64,000 bases of DNA from positions 14,694,001 to 14,758,000 of the forward strand of contig NC_061154.1 in NCBI RefSeq assembly GCF_905220365.1, given 5' to 3'. This DNA is from Vanessa cardui. Taxonomy: Eukaryota; Arthropoda; Insecta; Lepidoptera; Nymphalidae. The position numbers and the translations under genes were made by a program. The notes beneath the pieces are model-generated. The model made no database searches, had not been told where the DNA came from, and worked only from the letters and a program-made list of their open reading frames with translations. This document shows positions 36,801 through 47,633 of this stretch, piece by piece; the first letter of the stretch is position 1; every line of letters begins with the position of its first letter.

Positions 36801-39800
36801 AAATGAAAATTTAAATCTGCGAATATTGTACGCGATTATCGAGAATAATTATATACAGGTGGTACGTAAGGAGAAAATGCTTGAAGATGAACCGGAACGT
36901 TTAGAGTTGGCTTTGCGTCGTTGCAAGAAACTAACTGGAACTCTTGTGACTCTGAAAAGGTATGCTTACCAAAATCGATCTCATATTTGGTCAGTATATG
37001 TAAACTTTTCTGAATGTCTCGTTGTGTTTCAATTGAATTTAGGTTGGCTTGCGTACAAGAGCAGCGCTTGCCAATCACCGACGGCCGTGTTTCTCCAAGC
37101 TCTTCGCAGAGCTCAGCCACCGCTGGCCCGTCTTCAGAGGATTATAACTCGGAGAATGCTTGTGCACTACCTCCGACCAATAATAAGGTACAAGCATCAT
37201 CGTAATTCAAATGACGCTAAATTAATAAATAATCAAGGTCACGACTTTTGGAAGAAAATTTGCTACTGAATAAATAATTGGCTTTAATACCAAGACGCCC
37301 CTTAATGAACTGCTTAAGAAATATTCACATCGCTTTTTTATAACGAAATACAAATTAACGGTTAGATACGAAAAACTAATAACGTACTTACATTTAATAT
37401 TCAAAAAATATTATGATTGTTATATTACAAGTAAACTATTTTTAAACTATATATTTAATAAAAAAATCAATCTATGTTATATATCTTAATCGAAGCAGTC
37501 GACGCCGCCTTTGACTAGTCAAAATTATCATGGATCGTAAATTTTCTTCCGAGTTTCCACATCAATATGAAATGTTAAAATCTAATCATTGATTTTTATA
37601 AAGGTCAGACTTACAGCACCTTGAGTATTTGAGATCACACGATATCCAAATATTATAACCGCTTAACAATTGCAGGTTTGCCAAAAGTTTAAAATTTGCA
37701 TTTTTTTCCCGCACTTCGATTATTTTGCGGAGTGTTCGTTTTTAATTTATATTTTCGTTTAAGTTAACCCTAGTTGCTTTATAGTTTAGTGTATGAAACC
37801 TATAGTATATACTGCATAGATTTATTAAATGCACGTGCCCTTTATTTTGGAAAAAAACTCCATAAAATAATTAGCTGTAAGGAAGACAAAAAATTTAATC
37901 CTCATTAGATGAAGTAGACTGTAGTTGTATAATTGCTTTTTTTAGTTTCAGTTAAACCAAATTTTTTATCGTTTTTTATCCTCTAATATTTTATATGACT
38001 AAAGTATTGATGTTTTATGTTTCAATGTTTTTGTTTGTGTGTATTCTGACAAGAAAATCCAATTCGGCCCTAAATTCTATGCGTATTTACGAAATACGTT
38101 TGGTTTTTCGTCAATATGCTACTTTTGTTTAATTCTATTGGCAGTTTATTCAAAATTCAACTTTTTTTGTGAAAAATTGCTCGTCACTCTCTGTCAATAC
38201 ATAGTGGCGTTATGAGATCTATATCAAGGTAGACCTGAGTCGTCTTTACACCCTGGAACGAATATTTTCTTAAAATACTGTTCAACTAAATCAATTGTAT
38301 TTATTGAAAGAAATATATTTAAAGCTTTTACATATTTATATTATATGAATAAATTATATGATTATTTTTGAAATAGATTCGTAAGATGGATCATTTTTGT
38401 AGGCGTGACAGAGTGTGACGTCAGGAACAGAATACAAATATCAAGTTTGGAATTCTTTTGCACAAACCCTGCAACCACGCACTATCCATAACGTTGCATT
38501 TTTAATCCTCGCTTCAGGAAAATAATGCCAATTTTAATGAACACCTCCAAGTAATGATGTACTTTACCTAGATGCCGAACAGAATTATTTGAACCTGCCA
38601 CTCTTCAGAGTCCTATACTGTTTATAATTGTGAAAGTATGTTATTTATTTATAATTAATGATATCATAGGTTGATACTTGTAATGGATAGCCGCTACTGG
38701 GACGCCTGGTACACTTTATGACGTGAACATTTGGCAAGCAGAGCATGACATCTCGATTGTCACTTCATTTCTAAACTCTTGCCTCTCCTATAACATATGT
38801 CATTCGAGTCACAAAGTAAATGAAGTGTCTCACGATGCTTAGGACGAAGTGGGGGATTATGGAACCGTTCCGTGCATATCAACGATTAGTAGCTGCTGTT
38901 CCCCGATTGATTGATCTTGATCCTTGACTTACTTGAGCTGTGTCATTTATAACATACTATTTTAATGATAAATTTCATCGTCTTTTTTCCGTTTTGTTAC
39001 CCGTCAGTTCGCCTGGAGACAGAGCCAATACTTCAGAGAAGCTATAGTTATTAACGAGTAATAAATCTCTTCGTTATATAACCATAATTATTATTATTAC
39101 TCTTTTATTATTATGATTATTTATTATTATTCATAAAAATACGTTTAAATAATTTATTTGTATATTTTTATTACACGTTACTTTTCTCGTTACATTATTT
39201 TTGATATTCATACTTGTGTAAATAAACACAGAGCTATATTTATGTAGGCATGTTGGTGCACAGCGGTAAACTATGCTTTCGTAATACTGTAAGGGAATAC
39301 GCTTCAAGACGTTTCATCAACTTATAGATTTTTTGCATATTTTTTCCAGTACAGACAGTATTGAAAGAATCGGTACGCATGCTTACATATATTTCAATAT
39401 TAAATAATATCTTTGCAAAAACATAAGTTCGTGTTAATGGCACTTGAAGTTTTTTGTCCTTAAATATGTTTTATGTCATAATACAATCAGAATCAGTGCC
39501 ATATTCATGGGCGGTTCGTTTGCTTAAAACGATTAGACCAGGCCGAGCGCTTCAAACGAGCTATGCAACTTTCAGCTTAATGCAGTCATCTTTTTATATT
39601 TTTAATATTTTTTATTTCAATAATTTGATTCGTATATATTTTATTCCGTTTCATACAAATCGTTGTGTATTTTATTATAGTATTATTAATATATTTTTAA
39701 ATCAAATTGTAGTTTTATTTTATGATAATAATTTAATATGCAACGTTTTGGATATGATTTCAAGTTGAAAGTTGCTTGTTTTTAACGTAATAGCAAATAG

Positions 39801-42531
39801 CATATATATTGAACTAATGGCATATTTCTCTTATATACATAAAGGCCTGCTGTATATTAATAAGTATATATGTGTATTTGTAACGTTTGTAAAACTAGGC
39901 GCATAACACTTAATGGCATGAAGGCATGGTACTAGATATTAATAATTCTCATTACACTATTTATAGATATTTATTACCATTATCAGGCTTTAGACTTCAT
40001 TTATCATCGTATCTACACGTGTCTATACATTAATTATTCAAATCAAATATCATGTAAATTGTAATAAAATATTGATGTCATAATATAATATTATTGAAGT
40101 TTTAATAGCAATATTGATTTATTAAACATATTAACATCCATACTAATAAAAATTAACGTTTCTTTAAAACTACTGAACAGATATCCATAAAACTTATATC
40201 TGATAATGCAGCGAGTTTCGGACAACGTTTCAGTATGTAATAATGATATATGTGTGAGTATCAGCGTTTCAAATTAGATTTTGAAGTGACAGTGACAAGC
40301 TTAAATATAATATATTTTTAAATAGTATGTTTATATGTAATTAAGTAAGCAACTCCATCACTGGTAATTAATTATTCGCAATAATTAAGACAAAATATAA
40401 TACTATAATCTCGGGAATACAATATCTTATGACAGTGTATTGTAAAAATATAAGCACTTAAACTTGTAACTATAACTTACACGACAATATTTGTTATGCT
40501 GTAGATTCAACAATAAAACGAGTTTTTAACACGCATGGTATTCTCTAGCCTGCTTTATAATAGTTTGTGCATCTTGCCGTTTTGTTTCTGTTGCAGCTCG
40601 TTCTCGATTCCAGAAGCAGCTCACAAAACCAATCCTCTGGATCCCAATAAGTTTCGAAGTAACCCCTCCTTATCCCTTTTCCTCTTCTTCTATCTAGAAC
40701 TAACATCGATTAGAATATTAGCTATCACATTCGTACACTAGTGCTTTTAGAATCTTCTACTTTTCTTGAGCCCACTCTTCTTTTTCTCACTTTCGCACTC
40801 CACAAGAGACACCGACACCATTATTGACTACAGAGAATCGATGAGTCCACTTATCCCTAATGCCTGTTAAGTTCTAAGTTGTCGAGTATAATTGGTTTCA
40901 AAAGACTAACCTGCATCTGGAGCTAAGGTAATATTTTTTCTAAATTTCGTACCTATACGCTTATAAAGTATTTGTATCTAATTTCAGTATTAAAGTCTGG
41001 TATATTAAGTAAGCACTTTGAATAAACAATTAATTAAAGTATTGAGTAGAATGCAGTTCACATTAGCTTCTATATTTAGTTATTGTAATGGTTAAAATAA
41101 CATTTAAATAGCTTTCTTTGATCGGTAGACAAAGTTTAAATCACTATTTACACAAATTTTAAAATTTTTGACTAATGGCAAAATCATCACAATTGTTAAG
41201 AGCGAAATATCGTCTCCAAATATTTAATGCATTTTTTGTGACACATGAAGCAACTGTATTATATTTTCCATCACGTTCAGCCGCTCATGCGTCCGTGCAA
41301 CATCTCTTACATACTCATTCTTCGCCTCCGACCTCCGTTTGATGTCACCTCGGCTCTCTATACCACAAATCATTACAGGCTCGACACATTCTTTCATTTT
41401 TTTTGTCGTCGACTGAACGTTCCTATTACTTAACATAATCTCATTTATATTATCAGCTCTACGATTAAATCAGAATGAGCGTTATTCGACGGCAAAAAAT
41501 TCGAGGCAATCGCCTTTCGTTTTCATTTTATTCTTTTTGAATGATTGTGGTCGCATTAAACCATTTAGTTCTATCCATATCTGTGAATACGGAGAGTTAA
41601 TCAGTGAATCTTATTATTTGAATGATTGTTTCTCGATGTTTCTGTGCAGTCGGTGTTATTGTATTTATGTCGAAAACTGCGATGTTGAAATTTCACTCAC
41701 GCCATCCTAACGTTCATACCATATCCATGAAAATTAACAAAATTACAACATCGCCGTTTACATTCGCGAAGCTCGCCTTGCAAATCTAGAAGTGGACGGA
41801 ATGATGCGCAGGGTGCCGCCGTCGCCGGGCGAGCAGCTGCGGGCCGGGGAGCAGCTGACGTGCGGCCGGAGAACGCCCTCGATGCGCTACTAGACGAACT
41901 CCAAACTTTCTCTAAACCACCGGAGCGCGGCGGACGGGGCGAGGGGCCCCTGCGCCGGCTACACTCGTATCCCAGCGGCAGCGACACGGACGCCTCGCCG
42001 CCCGTGCGCGCGCGCGGCCAGCATCCCCCCAAGCCGCCGGTGCCCGAGCGCCACCCCGAGCTGCTGGCGATGGCCGTGCGCCGAGCCCCGCCGCCCCCGC
42101 CGCCGCGTACCACTTCCCGCTCGCCTCTCGCGTCTCCCACCTCGCCTTCCTCTCCGCCCCGACCTGATTCTTCCGACTCCAACGACGAGAAAACTGCTTC
42201 GCGTCAGGCACTCCTCGAACAGCGGCATCAGGAACTCCTAAAGAAACAAAAAGCACTACAAGAGCAGTACGCTCGCTTGCAGATGATTCAGCGAAGCGGA
42301 TCAACGCTGCCGCCTAACGCGCAACCAGATTTGAAGAAAACCGGTAGTGAGTCGAACTTGCTCACCAAACTTAGCCTGAACCTGGCACCGGCCAGTATTT
42401 CGGGGAGCATGACGCACTTGGCTGGTGACTGCGACGCGAAACGGAGCGAGGCGTCGCCCGAGGACGCGCCGGCGACAGCGCCCGACGCGGTCGCTACCAC
42501 CAACAAAGTGTACGAGACTGACATCCTGTGA
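30681..42531 (+). CDS. p140Cap/SRCIN1-Sickle tail (KIAA1217) family adaptor, 5' end missing
   Basis: Fourteen exons from 30681 to 37187 join in one frame at GT-AG sites, giving about 560 residues, then a terminal block to 42531. Order: Pro/Ser/Tyr-rich linker (SGDGYMSSPERV); IGPPIDDMQRLRVENMERQ followed by LANLTGLVQKAL, the family hallmark (vertebrate MEKQIASLTGLVQSAL); Ser/Pro linker; then coiled-coil blocks QLRVLQKQSRDLRIE, EEEIYRQDMLLLENDLYEL, VADWKLKFPILQETM and EDEPERLELALRRCKKLTG, matching p140Cap in the same order. In vertebrates these proteins scaffold Src/Csk and cytoskeletal regulators at adhesions and synapses. The N-terminal AIP3-like exons and start codon were not found. The C-terminal part is Pro-rich and ends VYETDIL. 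Confidence 0.85.
31013..31132 (+). CDS. p140Cap-family exon b
   Basis: The exon opens after gtgtgtag and ends ATTCCTG|gtaacc, with 40 residues including PSAPPKPVRSYVPGGG. It is phase-consistent on both sides, with a proline-rich SH3-ligand-like stretch. Confidence 0.75.
32046..32181 (+). CDS. p140Cap-family exon c
   Basis: The exon opens after cgtacag and ends GAGGCCAA|gtaaac. HSGDGYMSSPERV resembles the YGDGYGF...SSPQK segment of vertebrate p140Cap. It also carries several tyrosines (RPYEDPYYTQFLG). Confidence 0.82.
32379..32474 (+). CDS. p140Cap-family exon d
   Basis: The exon opens after ttttccag and ends GACGCCAG|gtgata. It encodes ETVIIDDSYQMYGVNP and a Pro/Arg run, in phase with its neighbours. 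Confidence 0.82.
32731..32915 (+). CDS. p140Cap-family exon e (hallmark LTGLVQ motif)
   Basis: The exon opens after ttttatag and ends GGTCAGG|gtaaga. IGPPIDDMQRLRVENMERQ followed by LANLTGLVQKAL aligns without gaps with the MEKQIASLTGLVQSAL block of SRCIN1 and KIAA1217. This is the best single family diagnostic in the gene. Confidence 0.92.
33219..33275 (+). CDS. p140Cap-family microexon f
   Basis: This 57-base exon between gtactcag and gtaagt encodes DADRLASNERPPKLGRDRF. Its flanking phases are both 1, so it could be skipped without a frameshift. Confidence 0.75.
33276..34517 (+). other. p140Cap-family intron with a less AT-rich patch at 33.45-33.72 kb
   Basis: The patch has two overlapping open frames of 61 and 72 codons but neither fits the splice phases of the flanking exons or resembles a known protein. 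It may be repeat-derived or regulatory. Confidence 0.4.
34160..34186. repeat. TA microsatellite
   Basis: TATATATATATAATATATAT run inside the intron between exons f and g of the p140Cap-family gene. Confidence 0.8.
34518..34607 (+). CDS. p140Cap-family exon g
   Basis: The exon between tatttcag and gtatgc encodes EKSVSFEKSVSFSDDPPD, a tandem EKSVSF repeat, then a Ser/Pro/Gln/His-rich run. It is 90 bases with phase 1 on both ends, so it too could be alternatively skipped. Confidence 0.82.
35504..35566 (+). CDS. p140Cap-family microexon h
   Basis: This 63-base exon opens after ataaccag and ends TCAAG|gtaact. It encodes ADTKPTKPAIKSSTLPRTSS, a basic Ser/Thr/Pro linker. Phase 1 on both ends. Confidence 0.75.
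35885..36045 (+). CDS. p140Cap-family exon i
   Basis: The exon opens after ttctcctag and ends ATCGAG|gtacat. A PPPKPAG proline motif is followed by YTLNVNPDFFNQLRVLQKQ, the start of the coiled-coil region, matching the LRKLQLQNQ stretch of p140Cap. Confidence 0.9.
36185..36304 (+). CDS. p140Cap-family exon j
   Basis: The exon opens after tttcacag and ends GATACA|gtatgt. It encodes 40 residues starting TRNLRRSTLSHSIQMRQMM, an amphipathic helical segment continuing the coiled coil. Confidence 0.9.
36391..36497 (+). CDS. p140Cap-family exon k
   Basis: The exon opens after cctaacag and ends AAACAG|gtaaaa. REEEIYRQDMLLLENDLYEL aligns with the EEERLRYLNDEELITQQLNDL block of vertebrate p140Cap. 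Confidence 0.9.
36630..36771 (+). CDS. p140Cap-family exon l
   Basis: The exon opens after ctattttag and ends GAGAAG|gtaaaa. VADWKLKFPILQETMKAKL aligns with LTELKAHFPGLQSKMRVVL of p140Cap, including the conserved FP.LQ.KM-type core. Confidence 0.92.
36859..36959 (+). CDS. p140Cap-family exon m
   Basis: The exon opens after atatacag and ends GAAAAG|gtatgc. EDEPERLELALRRCKKLTG aligns with KEEPQRLDGLLKRCRGVTD of p140Cap, a strongly conserved helix. Confidence 0.92.
37043..37187 (+). CDS. p140Cap-family exon n
   Basis: The exon opens after gaatttag and ends AATAAG|gtacaa in phase 0. It encodes LACVQEQRLPITDGRVSPSS, then a Ser/Glu-rich linker. A long gap of about 3.4-4.6 kb separates it from the next supported exon. 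Confidence 0.87.
37188..40596 (+). other. Long intron of the p140Cap-family gene
   Basis: AT-rich with TTATTATTA runs near 39.09-39.14 kb. No coding exon or recognised repeat was seen. Confidence 0.55.
40597..40650 (+). CDS. Candidate alternative terminal exon of the p140Cap-family gene
   Basis: A strong acceptor (cgttttgtttctgttgcag) opens here. From the phase-0 end of the preceding exon the frame reads LVLDSRSSSQNQSSGSQ, then TAA. It would give a short Ser/Gln-rich alternative C-terminus. It could instead be a chance acceptor within the intron. Confidence 0.35.
   Translation, partial: LVLDSRSSSQNQSSGSQ
41812..42531 (+). CDS. p140Cap-family terminal exon (5' edge uncertain)
   Basis: A GC-rich open frame runs to TGA at 42529-42531. 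From 41860 on it reads confidently: VRPENALDALLDELQTFSK, a basic Pro-rich stretch (APPPPPPRTTSRSPLASP), a coiled coil (LLEQRHQELLKKQKALQEQY) and the C-terminus TNKVYETDIL. DALLDELQ is comparable to the DINRLLEETQAELL helix of p140Cap. The start at 41812 is the only nearby AG in phase with the preceding supported exon, but it lacks a pyrimidine tract. A second protein-like frame covers 41738-41890, so an extra exon or an indel is possible. Confidence 0.72.
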   Translation, partial: GAAVAGRAAAGRGAADVRPENALDALLDELQTFSKPPERGGRGEGPLRRLHSYPSGSDTDASPPVRARGQHPPKPPVPERHPELLAMAVRRAPPPPPPRTTSRSPLASPTSPSSPPRPDSSDSNDEKTASRQALLEQRHQELLKKQKALQEQYARLQMIQRSGSTLPPNAQPDLKKTGSESNLLTKLSLNLAPASISGSMTHLAGDCDAKRSEASPEDAPATAPDAVATTNKVYETDIL

Positions 42532-44364
42532 CCGTGTCAATTTGGCTTTATATCTGTTTAAGTTAACCTAAGTTGTTGTAGTAAATAATTTATACTATAG
42601 TACATTTATACTGATTCAAAGTGTGCGTAATAATGACGAATAACCATTATTAGTGGGTATTGCACACATGGATATTTTATCATATTTGTTAAAGTCCAAT
42701 CGTGTTAAGTTGTTTGTATGATACACTTGCTATAATTTCCTTATTTGGTGACTAATTTTCGTCCCCGTATATTTTAAAGTTGCTACACGCGCTGCGCTCT
42801 CTCCGAACTTTTATCTAACTCCTTTACCTATAATCTTCTAATCCTAACGTATAAACAACAACAATGGCTAGAATACCGGATTACCGAATTTCATATCATT
42901 AAACGGTCAAATAATCAAAAAAAAATCTAAAAAAAAACTGTGTTTAAGCGAACAGCTTATTAATGGTGTTTCTGTAACCCTAGTATATGTCTATCCCATT
43001 CAAATAACCTTGTAGAGAACTACGTCTCATTTGCAAGCAGATAATAAAAAAAGTTAAAAAAATTGATTTCCGAACATTTCATATGAATATCAAAATCACG
43101 GCAAGTAAAAATATAATCATATAAATATTTATAACAAATAAAATAAGCATATTACACCAAATAAAAGATTTTTTCAAAATGTCAAATTTAAGTATCTACT
43201 TGCAAATGACGGTAGATTTAGAATTCACTACGTATAATACATGTATCGTTCTACCGTAGCGAAAAATAATAAAAAGAAATTGCTGTCTCGCAAATGTCTA
43301 CCTGATTGGGTTCAAGACGAGGGTGTTAAGGCTGGGCGAGACTTGGCGAGGGAGTGCCCAGATGTACTACAAGTTCTGAGACGGTTTTAACAACTACCGG
43401 TTGTTAGCGGGTAACGGTGAAGAACGATTAGTAATATAATCATCAAATTTTACCATTAGCGTAAATGTGTATGAATCGTGGTATCTTCTCTCCTATTATA
43501 TACATATATACTTTATACCGTATGTATATAACTAATTACATAATTAAACCTTACCTAGTCCCTAAAATTTCTACCTATACCGTAATAATATTTTACACTT
43601 ATGTGCCAAATACTTTTTTATAAAATTCTCATCTTTCTGTTGATCAGGTTTTTACCACAAAATATTTGCTCTTATTTTATATTTCTGGCACAACGAAATC
43701 TTAATACTATTATCAATTAAAATTATCGAACTTTGGATTTTCTTTATAAACTAATTAATATTTTTGACGGTTACATTTGAAATCTCACAGTTATAAAAGT
43801 AATTTCGTAAATCGAATTAAAAGGCAAAACTGAATTGAACAGCAGAATATAAATTTGCAAAATCTTTACGATATTCCGAAACGCAAACTGCAGCCGCGAT
43901 AGAAGAAAAATAAAACAAAATTAATCGCATTCTCAAAGAAAGATCAAACAAACGGTAATATAATAATCATATAAAAATTGACTGTGATAAAACAAAAGCT
44001 ATCGATTTGTAAACGATAAGAATTGAATTCTTAAAATTTTGTAAAACGGCTTACTGAACTTAACACAACTCAAACCAGACAAATCTACTTTTATACTTAT
44101 AACAAAAATGAATAAAAACAAAAACAGAAAACTACTGAATTCGTACTCGCGCATAAAATCCGTCAATAATATTAGTATAGTTGAACCGAACATTTTTCAC
44201 CTAATAGCGTATTTGTGGTCAAATTGTTTGAGAAAACGAACGAGTGATATTGTTGTATAGATGTGTTAAAATATTCTTATTTTTAGACTCAAAATATATC
44301 TGCATTAGACAATGTATAGAGTCTAGTATTAGCTATAGATAATGTATATGTTATGCCAAATAAA
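42532..44364 (+). other. Probable 3' UTR of the p140Cap-family gene
   Basis: AT-rich noncoding sequence follows the stop codon. AATAAA signals occur at 43137-43142, 43160-43165 and 44359-44364; the last precedes T-rich sequence. Which one is used cannot be told from sequence. Confidence 0.4.
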
Positions 44365-46864
44365 TGTGCGCTTTCTAATATTTTTGCGTCTCACGACAAC
44401 TCTCGCGGTACCATGCTATTCGAGGAACTCTGCGATTGGCTATAAATAATAATACTTTAAATGTGTGCTTAATTCAATTTTCGAATAAAAACTTTCGATT
44501 CAAAACAAACTTCCAATACGACTAGTTAGGCTTAGACCGCACTTCAACTGAGTACCGCGCGATTTTTATTTGTTGCCTCAATCCGAAATATTGCGCTTCA
44601 GATTTAATTAATAAATAAAGATTATATACAATCCCTGTAGTAGTTGATTTTCCGTACGTGTAAACTTATTATAAAACTAAGATCATGCTGTAAAAAACTT
44701 GCAATTTGATACAAATTTGACATCGTGTAGTGGGAATTTAAATCGAAAGAATATAAAATCGCGTGGTGTAATTTCGCAAAGTGGCCTTAGCTGTAATCAT
44801 TCGATTCCGCTTATACAAACCAATCCCTAATTTAAAGAAATCTTGAATTAAATAGATTCATATAAGATTACTTTAATAATTACAAGAATAATACATTGAA
44901 AAACCTCATTTGCTTCCCGTGATACATGGAACCGCAGAGTGTCACACTATTTTATTATAAGTGCACAGTATTAACACGCACTTAGAAATTATTTATAAAA
45001 CACTTACGATTGAAAAAATTATGAATTCCATGAACACCCTAACTTTGAGTGAAAAATCTCGTCTGATTAATTGTCACACGGTGTACTTTATTTACATAAT
45101 ATTATATGAAGTATTACAATTTTTTATCAAATTATATACGGAACCAATATTCACTGTAGGGTTATGACTGCTACAAAAATATCTTGTAGTATTTCAAAAC
45201 ATACTAATAGAAATTTTGAAAAATTTTAATACAAATTATATAATAACATTTTGTAATTGCAGAATTATTTCGACTGGCAATTAATTTTAAATTTAGTGAA
45301 TCGTCGTAATTAAATAAGAAAAATCCACAGTGCGTGTTTGGTTCCATTAAAGTAGATAAAAATAATGCTTGTTAGCAATTTATTGTGCAATTAGAACCAT
45401 AACTTGCGAAAGCTACCGCTTACCGTCTTGCTAATAAACTCGACGAATAGAAAACTGTCTAATGAAAGTAAAAAAATAGTCTTTTTTTTAAATTCGCGTT
45501 CACACATCGATATATAAAGAATTTCGAGTAATGTTTAAAATATATTAAAGCAGAAAGATTGACGCCTTTATCGGCCACTAAAAAAAAACTTTCGTTTATT
45601 ATTAAGACGGTCCGAGTCAAAAGCACTCATATTTTAAAAGAAATAATATTTTATTACTTAAATTTTAAGTACTAATTTGCTATGCTGTTTATCGACTATT
45701 TTTATGCCATCATGGATTTGATATTTTACAAAATATTTTCTACATTATCGCGTCTGTACATCTCAATATTGCGGGAGCCGGGTAATGGCAATGACCGTGT
45801 AATCGCGAGGTATTATATTGTTTGCGATGCAATTTAACACGTGTGTATTATCAGACATACAGAATTATATAGCATATTCCCTCACATTCATAAATATAGT
45901 ATTAAATTATGTGTGTCAATGGTTAACTTCTAGCTTAGGAATTGTAAAACTGTATTTTTCAAATTTCTTTTCTATTTATACTTATTTCATGTTTTTATTT
46001 GTAAAATATTGAAGTTATTTTTATATAAGTATTAAAAATTATAAATTTTGCATGCACTGCGGTTCTTCGATTATATTGTTTTATTACGTTTAGTGCCAAA
46101 TATGTTGTTTTGTAAATTATTATTATTATTATGGCGAAAATCAAATATTATATACAAGTATGTCGAGTTGAAATTATTTCTTTTAGAATTCGATAAGTTG
46201 TATTTGTTGAACTTAAAGCTTAAAGCTTATGTAGTGGTGTTGTTGTTACTTTTGATATATCTTTGTATTTATGTTTAGTTAAATTTCATGTTATTTCATT
46301 AGGTTTAAAACAAAAATAGCTTCAAATATTTTAAACTAATTGTGGATTAAAATTATAAACGTCAAGTTAAAAAGTTTCTTTTTATTTCCTGTCCATTTCT
46401 TAGATTAGTAAAATGTCTTGCAAAGAGTTATGCTAATATTATAAGCGGCGGTTTAGATCGATGTTTCAAAATCAATCACGATAGAACGGCTAAGCGGATA
46501 TGAATGAAATTTGACACAAGATATCACTAACGCATGACCCAAAGACTACGGGTACCCCGCCCCTCACCCTATAGACAAAGAAAGAAGAATAGAAGTATGG
46601 AAGACCATATTGTAAAACAAATCAGACTAGCTACCGCAACAGCACAGGGGATAGAGCACAAGTATGCACAAACAGGTGCACAGTAGCATGATAATGACAC
46701 AATGAGACAGTATAATACATATTTTCTGAAATACAGATGTAAAGTATTCCAAACTTTTAAGCAAGTCGTTGTACCAACGAAATAATTTATTTGCATGATA
46801 TATTCAATGATAAAACATTGGATGTGTTGTGTAGTGGTGGATTTACACATTTTTCAACTATAGG
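44365..46864. other. Convergent intergenic spacer between the p140Cap-family gene and csw
   Basis: AT-rich. It contains a short repeat fragment at 46.48-46.56 kb and a few T/A-rich open frames that look random. Exact 3' ends of both genes are unknown. Confidence 0.5.
46478..46562 (+). repeat. Fragment of an interspersed repeat
   Basis: AGAACGGCTAAGCGGATATG followed by AATGAAATTTGACACAAGAT resembles a phrase common in the same broad class of lepidopteran repeats. Weak evidence. Confidence 0.35.
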
Positions 46865-47612
46865 CTGTTGAATATTAGCTACTATAAATAGACTGTACTA
46901 ATAAATAAATGAGTCTGAGTGGCTGCTTACAAAATTTTAATAGAACAATTAAATGAAAAATTTTAATGGTATAAAAACCCTTTTAGTAATTCAAATATAT
47001 CATATGTACAGTAAAAAAATTTAAGATGTCTTCACGACTTATTACTACTTACTTAATTAACTTAGCTTCGGTTTGCTTAGCCTGCTTGTAAATCCATCAC
47101 TATTAGAATATAAATATAATAGGCGTATATTCTCTAGGAGGGAAAGATAAAAAAAAATTAAGTATAAAACAACCTTTTTATTTAAGGTACAATATCATTA
47201 ACCTACGAACAATTTATGTATGGATACTAATCATAAAATTAATGTTATCATTTGGTGCTAGCTACCAAGATCAAAACATTAGTGACCATGGCTCCTTTTT
47301 ACAGACTATGAAATAACGAATTAACGTTTTATTTTATATATGGCAATACTACTACTTAACAAATGCAATGTTACTTTATTTACAGATTAAAAAAACTAAC
47401 GATTACCTCTCTTTCCGGCACATATATACATTCCTGTTTTGTCTCACTTTAATCCCGAAACTTCTGCCATAGTACTATTAACCTCAGTTTGAATATTACA
47501 ATAATACTTAAATCTAATTTGTGATCACATTCAATGTTGTACACTAAATACACGAAATATCTCAATAATAAATATAAATAATTATGCACTTTGGTTCACC
47601 GGTATTTTCCAC
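46865..47612 (-). other. csw: Probable 3' UTR of csw
   Basis: AT-rich noncoding sequence follows the candidate stop. TTTATT (AATAAA on the minus strand) occurs near 47175 and 47335. The transcript end is not determinable here. Confidence 0.3.
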
Positions 47613-47633
47613 TTAAGCTTCGGAAGTATACAC
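47613..47633 (-). CDS. csw: csw candidate terminal coding exon (VYTSEA-stop)
   Basis: A strong acceptor (cttttctttttcacag) opens an exon that in the required phase 0 reads VYTSEA then TAA. This would end the protein six residues after NNIKLKKK. The intron would be 3.2 kb. No longer tail with Tyr-x-Asn sites like that of Drosophila Corkscrew was recognised, though a missed exon is possible. Confidence 0.5.
   Translation of the reverse strand: MYTSEA

Noticed and set aside
40800..40870. Possible further alternative exon reading RDTDTIIDYRESMSPLIPNA then Cys and stop
   Set aside because: The acceptor is weak and the phase does not fit the preceding supported exon.
41697..42182. 161-codon open frame on the minus strand opposite the p140Cap terminal exon, plus other antisense frames there
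   Set aside because: It is a GC-rich mirror of the sense coding exon, Gly/Arg/Ala-rich and without splice or family support.
46048..46278. Hydrophobic open frame of 76 codons resembling a membrane peptide
   Set aside because: It is built of TTA/TTT-rich AT sequence with no start context, splice sites or similarity, typical of chance frames here.
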